From the NCBI RefSeq assembly GCF_028502605.1, contig NC_079232.1:2480001-2544000 (forward strand): DNA of 64,000 nt, read 5' to 3'. Numbering within the stretch: position 1 is the first letter of the stretch; each line of letters begins with the position of its first letter. Made by a program: the position numbers and the translations under genes. Origin of the DNA: Trichoderma breve. Its lineage: Eukaryota > Ascomycota > Sordariomycetes > Hypocreales > Hypocreaceae. The notes beneath the pieces are model-generated. The model saw only the letters and a program-made list of their open reading frames with translations, had not been told where the DNA came from and made no database searches. Of the stretch, positions 36,864-50,400 are shown in pieces.

Positions 36864-38905
36864 ATGTCGTTCATGGGAGGCGCAGAGTGCTCGACGGCTG
36901 GCAACCCCCTGAGCCAGTTCCAGAAGCACGTTCAGGATGACAAGACACTACAACGCGATCGTCTCGTCGGCCGAGGACCAGGTGGCCAGCTGGGAGGCTT
37001 CCGCAGCTCGCCTGCCAATGCGCCCCAGGATGAGGTACGTGATTTGATACATGATCAGTTGTTTTGTTTGTTTACGTTGACTTGGGATGCGCATTACTAA
37101 TACGTGATCTGTCCCTGGCATTACAGATGATGAACGGTTTCCTCAATGGTGGCCCAGGTCTTCAACAAGAGTTCCCAACCTTGCCAGGCGGGCCCGCTGC
37201 CCACCTGAGCGCTGCCCCTATGGGCCCTTCGCCTGCGGCATGGGCACAAGACTTCAACGCCCAGCCCGGCATGGACGTCGTGCTCCAGGCATCGCCCAGT
37301 GCCCTCTTCAGCCCCGAGGAGTTTGCGCGCTTCCAGCAAGCCAACCCTGCCGCCGCTGCAGCCATGGCACCTCAAATGCGAGGTGACATGTCTGCTGCGA
37401 TGCCCCAGCGATCAATGATGGGCATGGGCATGGGCATGAATATGAACATGATGGGTATGGGTATGGGTATGGGATATGCTCAGCCTATGATGCAGCCAAT
37501 GTACCAGCAGCAGCAACAGCAACCCGTTCAACAACAACAACAGGACCTAAAGGGCAAGGGCAAGATGGTCGAATTGGACGACAACAAGTGGGAGGAGCAC
37601 TTTGCTCAGCTCGAGCTCCAGGACAAGGAAGCGGCCAAGGAGGCTGAGGCGAATGCCGCCGAGAAGGAACTGGAAGACATGGACAATAAACTCCAATCGG
37701 AGACTAATGAGTTTGGTGACTTCGAATCCATTTGGAAAGGAATCCAGGCTGAGACTGCTGCTGCTAGGTCGATGGTGAACGAACAACAATACTTTGATCA
37801 ATTCGATACCGAATGGGGCCAGGACCTCATGCCCGATCTCAACGGCATCAACGACTGGGGACGATTTGCTGACCCCATTGTCGAGAATTACATGTTTGAG
37901 GAAGAGAACATCTTCCGCGAGCAGAAGAATGCATTCGCCGAGGGTGTTCGAGTTATGAAGGAGGGAGGCAACTTGTCATTGGCAGCTTTGGCGTTTGAGG
38001 CTGCCGTTCAGCAGAACCCAGAGCATGTTGAGGCTTGGGTATACCTAGGCTCGGCTCAGGCTCAGAACGAAAAGGAGACGGCAGCTATTCGCGCGCTGGA
38101 GCAGGCCTTGAAGCTGGATCCCAACAATCTCGATGCCATGATGGGTCTGGCTGTTTCGTATACCAACGAAGGTTACGACAGCACAGCATACCGAACCCTC
38201 GAGAGGTGGCTGTCCGTCAAGTATCCCACCATCCTGGATCCCGCAAACCTGCACCCTGTCGCAGATATGGGATTCACCGACCGACAGCAGCTGCATGACA
38301 AGGTCACCAGTCTCTTTATCAAGGCTGCCCAGCTTAGCCCTGATGGCGAGCACATGGACCCCGATGTCCAGGTGGGATTGGGTGTGCTGTTCTACGGAGC
38401 AGAGGAATACGACAAGGCCGTGGACTGCTTCCAATCTGCTCTTCACTCTTCCGAGCTGGGCACGACAAACCAGCAGGAGCAGCTTCCCCTGCTCTGGAAC
38501 AGACTCGGAGCTACGCTCGCCAACAGCGGAAGATCAGAGGAGGCCATTGCCGCGTACGAGCAAGCTCTGTCCTTGGCCCCCAACTTTGTTCGCGCCCGCT
38601 ACAACCTGGGTGTGAGCTGTATCAACATCAACTGCCACCAAGAGGCAGCCTCTCACTTCCTTGCCGCTCTTGACATGCACAAGACGATTGAGAAGTCTGG
38701 CCGCAGCAAGGCGTACGAAATCTTGGGCGACGGTGCTTCCGGTCAGGTCGACCAGGCTCTCGACAGAATGTCTGCCCAGAACCGAAGCAGCACCTTGTAC
38801 GATACCCTGAGGAGGGTGTTTACGCAGATGGGCAGGAAAGATCTCGCAGACAAGACGGTCCCTGGCGTGGACCCGGACATTTTCAGACCAGAGTTTGAGT
38901 TTTAG
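36864..38905 (+). CDS. PEX5: Peroxisomal targeting signal 1 receptor PEX5
   Basis: Two exons, 36864-37034 and 37127-38905, 649 residues; donor GTACGT, acceptor CAG, phase 0. The start MSFMGGAECSTAGNPL carries the conserved cysteine (Cys9 here) that is ubiquitinated for receptor recycling. The N-terminal half contains the expected aromatic docking motifs for Pex14/Pex13, such as WAQDF, NKWEEHF, ESIWKGI and TEWGQDL. A Met/Gly/Asn-rich run followed by glutamines (about residues 155-200) is species-variable low complexity. From about residue 319 the TPR array runs to about 610 (for example NPEHVEAWVYLGSAQAQNEK, AIRALEQALKLDPNN, EAIAAYEQALSLAPNF, RARYNLGVSCIN). These TPRs bind the C-terminal SKL signal of matrix proteins in the cytosol. 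Length and domain order are normal. Confidence 0.95.
37418..37480 (+). repeat. In-frame ATGGGC/ATGGGT repeat inside PEX5
   Basis: Hexamer units coding Met-Gly are repeated, first as GGC then as GGT, separated by Met-Asn codons. The repeat stays in frame and lies between docking motifs, so length changes would be tolerated. Confidence 0.85.
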
Positions 38906-41900
38906 AAGGCTTCTCCTTGCTTTGAGCAGTCCTTTTTTGGCATTTGGTTGAAACATGAGACATTATTTAGCGCAGTGATGATGGGGATGAGACGAAATGG
39001 TCTCTTTGGCCCAGTTACTTTACATTGACACAACTTGATAAAATTGTATTTATGATGAGCATATACTTGGAAAGAAGGAAAACAAGGGGGGAAGCCTAAT
39101 GAACAAAGAGCAAATACATCGTTTGTTTCCCTGGGAGTATAATTAGTTTAGGATGTAGCGGGCATGGGATATAGGACTTTTACACAGAATATATGTTGGA
39201 TATGGAGATGTTGACAACGAGTTTGATGTAGATGGATTCTCTCTCTATACACGTCATATTCAAAGACATTTTTTTCTGCTTAGGCTTACAATATAAGGAC
39301 TGAAGAGATGCTCATATGTAAGGGGTGAATACAAAAGAGTTGCAAAATGTGATTCTCATTTGCGCCAGATGATCAGCTGGGGACAGATTCACATTCATTT
39401 TCGCATCATCCTTGTCCATGTCTCACTCAAATCACAAAACACATATCTCCTTTCTAAGATGGAGTCTTTCATATTCACGGCAGCTTTTATACATTCACGT
39501 TGTATCCATGTGCCTGCATCTCTAATACAAAAAGGTTCTATGCTTCATTAAAAGAAACATCTTGCAGGTTTGGTTCAGGCTCTACTACTTGGAAGGAGTT
39601 CTGTGGGAGTTCCGTCGGAAAACTGAGAGACACTTTTTCTTATCATCTTCCCCTTATTGTTAAATACTTTTGCTGCTGTGCTGCTGCTACCACTACCATT
39701 ACTATCACGATGTTATTACTACGCTTCTCCATTGAACTTCTTATCTCATGCTTTTATGAAAGAGCAAACATGTGACTGGGTAGTATAAGTGCTGCCGCCC
39801 GTGTCACGCCAATGGCCACGGAGAGATCTAGTAAGGCCTCACCCTCACCTCCTCAGAGTAACAAAGAAGACCCAGTTCAATCTCATTTTCAAATAGTTCA
39901 CGCTCATTCACGCTCCGCAGAAACAAGTATCTTGCACATTATTCAATAAGAGCCCACTCTGTACAACCCCATCAGGCAGCCTCACCGCTATAAAATCAAG
40001 AAATAAAAAAAACAAGGCTCTAAAATGCTTGCTTCTCTGTCTCAGTCGCAACATCATGGACATACCCTCTTCCCCTTCCCCTCACTTGTCTGTCGTACTT
40101 GCTCAATTCTCCCGCAGGATCGGGCCAAGCTGCCAGAAAAGCTAGCATTCCCAATTCTTGGGCCTTGGGTAACCCAGTCCCAGTCTCATCTAGCAAGCAA
40201 AACTTGCACGCCCCCCTCGCCTCGCCTCCCATCTTTTTTTGGTACTCGTACATCCTCCTACTCCTCCGTGTCTCTGGTGCCGCCGCAGTGGCTCCTTGCT
40301 TCAAGACACATCCCCCTCCCCTCCGATCTTCTGTCCACAAGTGGCAGAGGAGCACATTTCGCAAAGTTTTCCGCGGAGAATTCCAGTGCTGGGAGGGGTA
40401 CGTAGATCAAAAACGTAATTATTAGTTATTGGCTTCGCGAAAGGCCTAGAATGTCCTTATAATGCGGGCAAAATAAGAACTCGCTTTAAGGTTTAGCCAC
40501 CAGAGGGCCGAGAACCGAGCAACAACGAGGCGCAACGACAGCCGTAGAAGAGAGGGCGAAACCGGCCAACAAGCAAACATGAAATTTGTCCACTAGCCCA
40601 CAGTTTGCCGAATGGGGGGTGTTCCAAGCAGTCTGTTTCTCTGTCTGCTTCTGAGACCCTGGCGACTGGACTGGGTCGTCATAATTTTGACTCGGCACAG
40701 TCTCAGATCGTTCGCCGCAAATCAGACCGTCGTTAATTGGTCACGGGGAGGCGTGACGCGAAGAGACGGGTGACATTCCCCCTCTCGGGACGAAGGACAT
40801 GTGGCAGAGCGGGAGAGTATGCTCATCAAACATCTCTTAAATGACAAATATCATTTGCCGTGCACGGGCTGCCGTCTTTTGACACGGGATGAGATGGTGG
40901 ATGGGTACTGCATCGGGAGCCTCACAGCTCACCACAGCCCGCTCCAATCTCTGTACAACGGTTCACCCAAACCAAGCCAAATCAAATAGTTTAGTTGGCC
41001 AAGGCCGGTCCGTGTTTCACAGGCGCGCGGTGAGGCGGCGCCACCTCGAGAAAGCAAAGGGAGCGCGTGGGAGGTTTGTGAAGCACTGCATGCCAGCTAT
41101 ATCCTGGGCCTCGGGCCGGGAGGCTCCTGTGATATCACCACTCTATCAGCATCATTACCCCTGTACTGCACGATTCCAATCTCAACCTCGTGTCTGACGG
41201 CGCCTCTGTGCCGTCATCCTGGGCCGTCAAGATGGCCGGACGGGAAGGATACACGTCAATGATATTGGCCCGCGTGAAGTGAGCGGCTGAAATTGTGACC
41301 CTTGTCTCGGTCCAAGGCAGCTGAGGGGGGAAATGACTCTGGGCGTGCTACTAGATGCCGCCCCAGCTCTCTGGAGAAGCAAATATTGTCCCCAACCAAC
41401 AACATCTCAGCTGTTGGCGCATCTTGGTGGCATGCAGCCGCCAGATTAGTTCCTATCGTTGCCGGAGCCGGTCGATCCATCTGGCAGTAATCCTGGACAT
41501 GAATCCACCTCAACTGAGCTAATTTGTAGATCTAGACTCGGTACATTAAGCTTGTTCCCATCAAGGCACTGCTATATGTGAGCTCAGACAAGCGTGTAAC
41601 GACGGCACAAGTATGAGAGCACTCAGTGACGAAGAAAGGCGCGAGTATTTGTTTGGTCCTCTTCGGATGCTAGTGTAAGTCCCTTTTATCGGCCCGCCTC
41701 TGAAGCATATTGCCAGCTAATATATCAGCCAGACTGCTCATGAGTACCTTGATAGGTTATCCCATAGCCTGGAAATAAACTGCCATCACGTATCTCTACG
41801 ACTGTTTTGTCACATGTAAGACCTTCTACTGTCCGAGAACAGCAGTTTGGGCAACCAAGTGTATACGGGTTCAGTGGTGGCTTTCGACATCCGATCCCGC

Positions 41901-44900
41901 ACTTCTTTGAGACAAACAGCCAATGTTGATCTCTGCTATGCAAATACCAAAATAAAGGCACAAGCATGGACCTCTCTTCGGATGTCGTGAGCTGGGTTGT
42001 ATGTAGGTGGCGTGCCGCACAGAGTCACGGTGGCCAATGGAAAAAGCCACCGCAAGGGAGCCAGGACGATGCACTGCGGTGCCTGACATCACGGCTTGAT
42101 CTGATAATCCATATGCGGATCAGGTACCGGGGATCCTTTCCAAGCCCTTTGTATCGTAACCCTTACATACACGGCCGCATATTACACTGTGAGTATCTGT
42201 ACGCTTGTTCGATGTCGTTGGGATCCCGATTCATGGCTACTACACGCTATTGGAGGACCAGCGTTACATTCAAGAAATGTATAGGTGCGGCTCCGTGCTG
42301 TTTTGCGGGTATCAAGGCGTGGTGCCATTCAAGTAGCAAAGGGCAATAAGCCGCAGGCCGCTGTGATTGCCCCATTCGGCTTGCTTTTGGCCATGGCACG
42401 ATTATGATGATGGACAGACCACGTCTCTTACTTACATCTAGCTACCCCGTACTTGGCCTAGGTAGAGCCGATGTAGCCGGCGCCTTGATCTAGAATCGAT
42501 CTGTGACGAGTCTTTTGATTGTTGGTCTTGATGCGATAGAGAAAACTTTAACGACGAGGAACGTAACACGCATTGAAGCAAGTACTCTATACTTGACAGC
42601 CTCTTGTATCTTGAATCCAACGGGTAGAGGACACTCCGTATTAGTTGGTCGAGTTGCACCCTCTTAGGAAATTAAAAAGCAATAAAGCGGGTTTGCCATG
42701 AGCACAGGCAAAAAGATGGGACGAACAACATGGCAACGGCTTGATCTGCTGGAGCCACTTTAACAGGTGGGCTTCCGTGCTCGGGACATGGCCGAGGGTA
42801 GCCACTGATGGAGGACACCAGTAATCCGTTCAGTTCAGTTGTGGGCGTTTCAAGCGTAGCAACGCATGGATTGCCAGGCCACCCCTTTGCTGGCAGACGC
42901 TAGGCCGTTGGACAGATCACCTCCGGAGTTGCTTTTGCGGTCTAGAATGCTGTGCTTCTGCGTGCCGGCCATCGATCTTGTAGTTTCCCAATTGGGATAA
43001 AAATTTCCTGCAATATAGGTCCATTCGCTGGCAAAGCGCCCAGTACGGCCCCATCTTTGTCGTTTATTTGTATATCATACGCGGGGCGATTGTCACGACT
43101 ACTCCGTACGGTACTCCGCATGCAAGCATCGGTGGTAGCAGTACGAGTGCTTTGCCGGAGGTAACAACGCGCTTCTGGATGGCGGTATTTTATGCTCCGT
43201 CGGCTGGCCTCGCAATAGGCGGTATACGAAAGCCATACTCTCAAGAGATTTGCGTCGTTGGGTCGCAACAAGAAACTCGACTATTACAGATTGGAGCCAA
43301 TTTGCTCAAGTCTTATTATTTCGTCATTTCTTGTGGAAAATTGGCATTAAAATGGAGTCTCTTTGTTGGGGCCCTTTGCATGCCTCGTTTCCTCGTGATA
43401 GATGATTGACATCCTAAGAAGCCCTGGGTAGAGTTAAAAATGCTGTGAAAACCGTACATAAGTATGAGTGTGGAGTTGAACCGCTTGTATTTCAAATGGT
43501 GGTGAGGCAGATGCTGAAGAGGATGCTGCTACTTGTGCGAGTAGTCTATGCTTCAACTGGCTTCAGCTTGCTTCGTGGTCCAGACTTGCGCAAGACTGAG
43601 AAATCAAAGGACGAGGGTAGCATCTCCGGGGGTTCCTATCTCGAGCAAACCGCTCACCGATTTTTCCCCAACATGACAAGCAGCTATGCTAATCCATGGA
43701 GGAGACGTAGGTATGAAGTGTATCCTGCGCCTTCTCGACGAGTTAGCCGTCAAGTGCCGACCCGATGGTTGAATCTTTAGTGCTGGACAATATGGAGCTC
43801 AAGCGCTCGTACATGCAGTAGGCGACAGCCCCGGTCGAATTCGCTTATCACGAACAGAGGCGCTTGTTAGCCTGCGCATATCACTTCTGAACGCATTCAT
43901 TGTCTCGGCGGAGAGAGCGGGCTGCGGATGATCACCACGTGGGCGATTCCCAATGGCTTCCGCACTTGAATTGAATTGGTAGGTATCGTCCTGCTATATC
44001 CGCTATAGGCGTCCTTGAACTTGTACAAGGCATCGGAAGGTCAAAGATGCGCCCGTTCTCTTGATTTCGCTCAGATTCCCTCTCTGTGTGCAATTGTGCT
44101 TTTCGACGCTTTGTGCAAGTGTGGAGCATATGAAATGCGCTGACGTTCAATCGTCCTGGTTCTCGATTTGTATATATAACTCTGGAGCGACTGATGCGAA
44201 ATTCTTGGATCATCCCAGGAAGTTTAAGCTTGCTAGCACCAATATTTCAACTTGGCAAACCGTCTCTCTGGGCATTTACACCTGGGCTAATGAGCCGTCG
44301 CCTGCTTATTGGATTGGCGTGCATTTTGCCACTTGCCCTGGTAGCCGCGTAGCGGCACGCTTATGGCGGTAGTCCTCGTAGTAACGGAGTGTTGGACAAG
44401 CCCCTGGCGGTTCAATGTTGAAACGTACGCCATTATAATAGTTGAGAAACAAGAAGGGTCGTACTGTATTACTCCGGACACTCATGAGTTTCTGTTGCGT
44501 TGAGCTAGTAAAGAAGTACCAATGGACACAGCCATAGAAGCCACCGGCTAATACAGTTGTTGGGATCGATGGCTGATAATGATACATGTAGCTGGCGCCT
44601 GGGCGTTCGATGGAACAAGGTGATCCTTCCATCTGACATACGACTGCCGGTAAGCTCTCATGAGGGACTGAGTTTGGCCGGTGGATCTTGTAGGAGTTGA
44701 AAAAGAATAACCTCATCTACTTCGTACCAACCCATGAGAAAAGTAGAAGAACGAGCGAGGCAGCATGAGGGGATGAGTGAGAAACCCAGCGACTTGCTTG
44801 GTGAACCGGGTACTCGTAAGTGATGAACCAAAGGGCTTTCTTTCCCTTTACTCTCCATAGCGATCGTTCCGACTTCATTTACTGCTACCGTACTGTAACT

Positions 44901-47900
44901 CGAGCATGGCTTGCTTCGTATTTTTTTTTTATCTGCCTTCCGGGCTGAGCTGGTACTGTTAGGGCTGTGCTTGGACGGATGGTTAAACCACCCAACCACA
45001 CCCCGTTCTGGCTCGAACGGGCTGAACCCAAAGATGAATAGCGCGGCGTGCCTGAGTAAGTCGTGCAGGGCATGCTAGACTGCCGAGCCACGAGGTTTTT
45101 TGGCACTTGTTGGTCTGGTGTGGCACACGCTCCATCGTTCCATTAAGCTTCTGCCACCCCATCAGCGTCGCTTTGTCGTAGACGTATGGCCGGAGGCGCG
45201 CCGTTTTGTTAGTGAAGGCCCGCCGCGTGCATTCCCTTTCGTTTGATTTCTGGTACGAAGCATCTCATCTAGCGCCATCCCGAGGCGGCGCAGCAAAGGC
45301 GTTGAAGAACATTCCAGCCGGCCTCGAGTTATTCTGAACTTGGTTCGCTGGCATCGAAACCCGGCTTGTCCCTTGGCTTCTTCCGCGTTGCCTTTCTCCG
45401 GGCGACTTCCGCTGCCTGGGCTTACAACCTCATGCAAAAGTACGAACTTGGGCTAATGGCGCGTGTGGAGGACGTGGAAGCCTAATTGTCAGCACGAAGC
45501 GACTTTTTGCCTTGTAGAGTTGTACAAGTAGCCGTGATTTTGGACGATCCTCTGCTGGGGCTCAAGCTGGTATCGATGAACCACCAACGTTCCCCATTTT
45601 GCGTGGCTTGTTGGTCAGCAAATCCACCCCCCGAACGCTCGCTATCACCGGTTCCGACTTTCTATGGCCGATATCCCTCACGCCAATTAGAGCGGCGGCC
45701 GAACGAGTCTCACGTGGCGGCGGAAGATCGCGCATATGCACCTTGGTGTGGACCTGTGGACACACCAAGTCAATCCATCCACAGCGGCACGAGGAACCCT
45801 GGCTTGGCTTGCCCCAAGGGCTGCCATTCTAGCCAGTCAAAGTCGACCAGTCCTCACCCCTCCTCGCCCAAGTTCGGGGTGATGAGAGGCGGCATTGTTA
45901 CGACCGGGTTCTGGAGGATAGCGTTAAAATGGCAGAAAGGACCCTCCACGGACATTGCAGGGTCTTCTGTTGAGTGCCATCCCTCAGAAGGCGGTTTATG
46001 CCGTCATCACTGAAGGGCTCACCCGTCACACCTTTTGACGAAAAGGAGCCGTTCTTGTCAAGACCTCGGTGTCCATTCCGGCACGCATGGCAGGGCTCAT
46101 TCTTGACCAGACAAGCTGGAGGATTTTGCCACTGGCATACAGGTCACGTTTTGGCAGGCTGAGGGGGAACCCTTGGCGGGTAAGAACGTGTTTGCGCCCG
46201 CCCGACGGTTTGGATGCCAAAGGGGCGTGTCTATAATCATCTGGTATGCGAGCAGCAGGATGGTGAAGGGACACCCAACCATGGGCCATCATGGCAAGTT
46301 TTCAGCATCTTTCTCTGTCGCTGCCTCCTTTGCTATATTGGTTCGACTCTTTGCTAGCCCAGGAGAGAATCAATAGCTGTCTATTGGCCCCTGTAAGGCA
46401 GGGAAGCCATTAGCCTCTCTTCATGTGATGAAACAAATCGGTTGTTTGGTGCTACTACCAGGTGGGAGTGCACAGTATGAACATTGTTTTGCACACCCGC
46501 CTTCCTTGCCAGGATCTTGGTTTTCCCAGATTCGTATTGCTGTGTTCGCGGTACAGCGCATTGAATGCTGAAATTGATGGCCAATCTCCCCTTGAAATCT
46601 GTCTTCTGTGTTACGTTGCTAGTGTTTGTTTTCTCCGTGTCCCTGCTGGCAGCGTGTGAGCTTGGAGCATCTCGTCTGAAATTGGCCGAAAGCAGCCTTG
46701 CCCCGGAACCAACAGGCGAAATGAGGGTGTATCATGTGAAAATGGAGAAGTTGGGGATATACTGTAGCTGGAGAGAGAAATCGGTTAGTTGATAGATTGC
46801 GCCTTATTTGGTGTGGGGAGAGAGAAAGAAATTCCCGTCGTGTTGCTAGTTTTAGTTGTACGGGTAAAAAGCAGATGCAGTCGATGGCTAGATTCGAGAC
46901 TGGAGGGCAACGGGTGCACTTGCCTCGGGAGGAAGAGTACATACCTTACCTTGTCCACGGTACTTGTTTCGATACTGTATACCACCTTGATTGCTTGTAT
47001 GTCCGAGATGAATGCGCACATGGATGGGACCACGAGGCAAAGGAACTTTCACGGGAGAAGCACGAGGCTGTTTTGCTTTCTTCAATTGTGCCCATTTTTG
47101 AAATTCCAACCACTGTGCCGTTGTACTTTGTACTCTTACTTCTGCCACCTTGCTTGTAATACTGCCGTATCACTACCGAACAGGCTGACGGGTTGCCTAA
47201 TTCAATCTTGTCTCCTTAGAAGAGCATTTACCAAACCGGCCTCAACCCGGCCTGAATTCCTCTTACTCATCGCCCACGCCGGCCAGGAACAGTCGGGACA
47301 CGTCCAGGAAAAGAACATTAACGTTTCGTTGAGTGGAGGCCCCGAAGTTGGTTTGCCAGCATCCCCAAGTGCCGCCCAGGGCGAAACGTGTCGCAATGTA
47401 ACTTAGCCTCGCACCCATCGGCGATTATAGCCAGACCCCCGCCCTTCAAGATCCATGTCCCGTATCGAATCCTAACCCAACAGGAGGCAAAAAGCGCTTT
47501 TCAACACGTGCTTTGCAGCTGGCATTTGGGCTAGTAAGTAGAGAGACTTACAAGGTGGTGCGGATGGGTGGACATGTTCAAGCTTGCCATGTTCAAGCTG
47601 GCCATGCCTCGCCCTGTGTACGGATACTGTCAAACTCCAATTCGCAAAGGACCTATAAAACTACGGAGTATAGGTCTACCTACCTGTACAAAATTAGAAT
47701 GATAAGTCCCAACTAAGCCCAAGACGTCCGCCTGCCTTTGGCAAGGTTGGGGCTTGTGTGGTATCACCAGAGAAGCAGTACGACGCCGCGTGCAGGAAAC
47801 GCCCTCGCACATGGACACAAGTTCGTCCAATCCGTCCACATGTGCCATGTACTCGTACCTGTACGTGCCTGGGCGCGTCCGTGCGGCTTCAGAGGCATTG

Positions 47901-50400
47901 CTTGTCGTTGTATCCGGGGGCCACTGTAATTATTGCGTAGAATGCAACGGAGCACACGAGGCAGTAGCCTGGAGATGCTTGCATCGAGCTGCAGTAAGTA
48001 CGGCGAGTGTTACCGTCCCATCCCATGGACCAGCCAGCCAGCCTGTTGACTCGATTTGATAGCATCTCCGACAGCGCCGTACCTGTACCTGTACTTGCAA
48101 GTTCCAATTGATTGTTCCGTGCCCTGCAAGAGAGAGCTCAACTGCTATTTTCGTAGCCAAGTACATACAGTAGGGCACCTTGCAAACTGCGTGTGCTAGA
48201 GCCTCCGCGGCCGCACACCAGGATCACAGCCCAACTACTGACCGCCATAACTCATAGCTGCCTCTTGCATCCCCGTTTATTCTCAACATTGACGAAATGC
48301 CCGGCCAGTGGCAGTGGACAAGATGGACAGTGGCTCCGTGGCGAGACAAAAGAGAGTTGCAAGGCTTTTCAGCTGGTGCCCTCTTGCTGGAGCCACCGTT
48401 CAATAGGCCACTAATAGTATTGTGCGTAGCGTGCAGCCATGCAAGCCCAGTTATGCCACAAGCTCGGTTGCCGAGCGTGTTGGCCTTTCGATCCAATGTC
48501 TCTGTGCTGCTAGAGACCTGGAGGCTTGCGAGGGCGAGATTCGTCGCCACCAAACGACCCCGTTCCCCGTCCGGCCTGCTCTTGGTTCTTGTTTGAAATT
48601 TTTCCACGGCCGTGCCGCAAGCAGCGTTCGGTCTCGGAAGCACCGCGGCCTGCTCGTACTGTACTGCCACTAAATATAACGTGATGCCTCGGACTGGCCA
48701 AAAGTACGGGTACCAGATAGTCATCCAAAGGTAGCAGTGGCAGCAGAAGATAGAGAGAGACAGAGAGACAGAGCCCCCCCCCTGGCTGGCTCACCACAGG
48801 CGCTGTGCTGCCAGATCTAGATGGCAGAAGGACACAGCGGTATGCTCCCGGTCGTGATTCAAACATCCGCGTCAGCCCACAGGGAGGTGGGCCACGGGGG
48901 TGAGCGTATCGTCCGTCAGTCCTGGTGGCTCTCGTGCGCACGAGTTGCTAGTTGCTAGCTGCAGTAGTACCTGGTTGCCTGCATTGCATTGACTTCTGCT
49001 CCCAGTCTGGAGTAGCACGAAGTCCAGACGGCATGTATGCGGTACTTGCAAGTCTAGCACTGCTTCTGCCTTTCGTCTTCGCTCTCCTCCTTGGGTGCCC
49101 AATCGAGGGTGACTATGCTCTGTCTGTGTATGTCTGTGTCTGGTACCACCAACTGCGGTAATCTGTGGCTCCTCCCCCCCCTCCTCTCCTCGCCGAGATA
49201 TTCTCGGTGGTATTAGCCTCAAGTCTGGGCACAGTATTGTGGATGATGGGTGATACAGTATGGACAGCCCTGCCAGCCCCCGGCCAGCGAGAAACCCATG
49301 TGGATGGCCTCTGATCTGGGAGATGGTATGGTAGCACAGCTGCCAACACGGGCTACCTCAGTTTATAGTGTAAATGTAGTCTCGATACTAGCCCGCCAAG
49401 TACTGCTACCCCCGTGCTCCCTGGCCTCAGTCCAGCAATAGACTCGCAAGTACGCTATACTCGGGCATTGGCTGCCCTGGCAAGCCTGGCCGCTCTGGTC
49501 CGTTGTTGCACGCGCTCGTACAAGGTACCCGCTGTGGATGTCGCTGCGCTCCCCCAGTCCTGGTCTCAATCCCAGCCCATGCCCCCAATTCCCCCCCGTT
49601 TCCCCCGTGCTGTTGTCTGTGTCTGTGTGGATAGTGGCTAGAGCAAGTTGCAATGCGCTCTTCGAGGTCCGGTTGGCTCTGGAAAAGGTACCTGCGGCTT
49701 CGAGCACTCCCCATTCGTCCCTCTGACGGACCTCTATACTCGCAGGTATAGGTACCTCCTAGTTCTTCTCACACCCTGAAGCCCTGCGGGTTGGTACAAG
49801 CCTTTCCCTAGTCCTTCCCCTACATTTGCAGAGTACCTCGCCTATCCAAGCTTTTCTCCGATCCCCTCCCCCAAAAGTCCAATTCCAAAATCTCACATCC
49901 AAAACTTGCCTTGGCTCTCTTCTTCTTCTCCCTCTCCCCCCCATCGCCATTTCATGCAAGAGCTTCTACTTTATACCCCTCTAAGCCTCTTACCACAACC
50001 AAGTCTATCTATCCTCTACCATTCAGTCTCACTCATGCCTGGCGACAGTTTCCTCTAGCCCCTCGTGTCTGCTTTGTGTCGCTCGCGCCCTCTTCTTGTG
50101 AGCGAGAGCTTCGCTTCGCGCTCGCTTGCCAAGGAGCCTGCATTCCCGCCAATTCCTTGCCCGTGTTTGCTCACCACCGTGAGAAACCGAACATTGGGCT
50201 TCCCGTCCACTCGATACAGCGGCGCGGCTTCCTTCCCATCAGCTTTGCCCTGCCACTCCCTCAAGCCGGTGTCGCCGATCCTCCTCTACGTCGAGTCTTG
50301 TTCCTTGCTCGATATTCCTTGAGCAGCCGGCAATATCCAGGCTTCCTCTCTACAACGCTCGACTACAAGTTCCTTACGCGATCGTCTCCAAGGGCGGTTA
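38906..50400. other. 11.5-kb gene-poor region
   Basis: It lies between PEX5 and the bHLH gene, both (+). Open frames up to 205 codons occur (for example 46789-47406 and 45486-46013), but overlapping frames on both strands are equally open and none shows a domain or a splice pattern. Recurring GTAC-centred words appear at 40243-40251, 43100-43108, 47662-47670 and 47850-47858. From about 49850 the plus strand becomes strongly pyrimidine-rich up to the bHLH start, as expected for a long transcribed leader. No tRNA, terminal repeat or transposase was recognised. Confidence 0.6.

Noticed and set aside
45486..46013. 175-codon plus-strand ORF
   Set aside because: Its composition is close to random for the region. 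There is no leader, domain or splice context, and frames on the other strand are similarly open.
46789..47406. 205-codon plus-strand ORF
   Set aside because: Another plus frame and two minus frames are open over parts of the same span, and the translation shows no recognisable segment.
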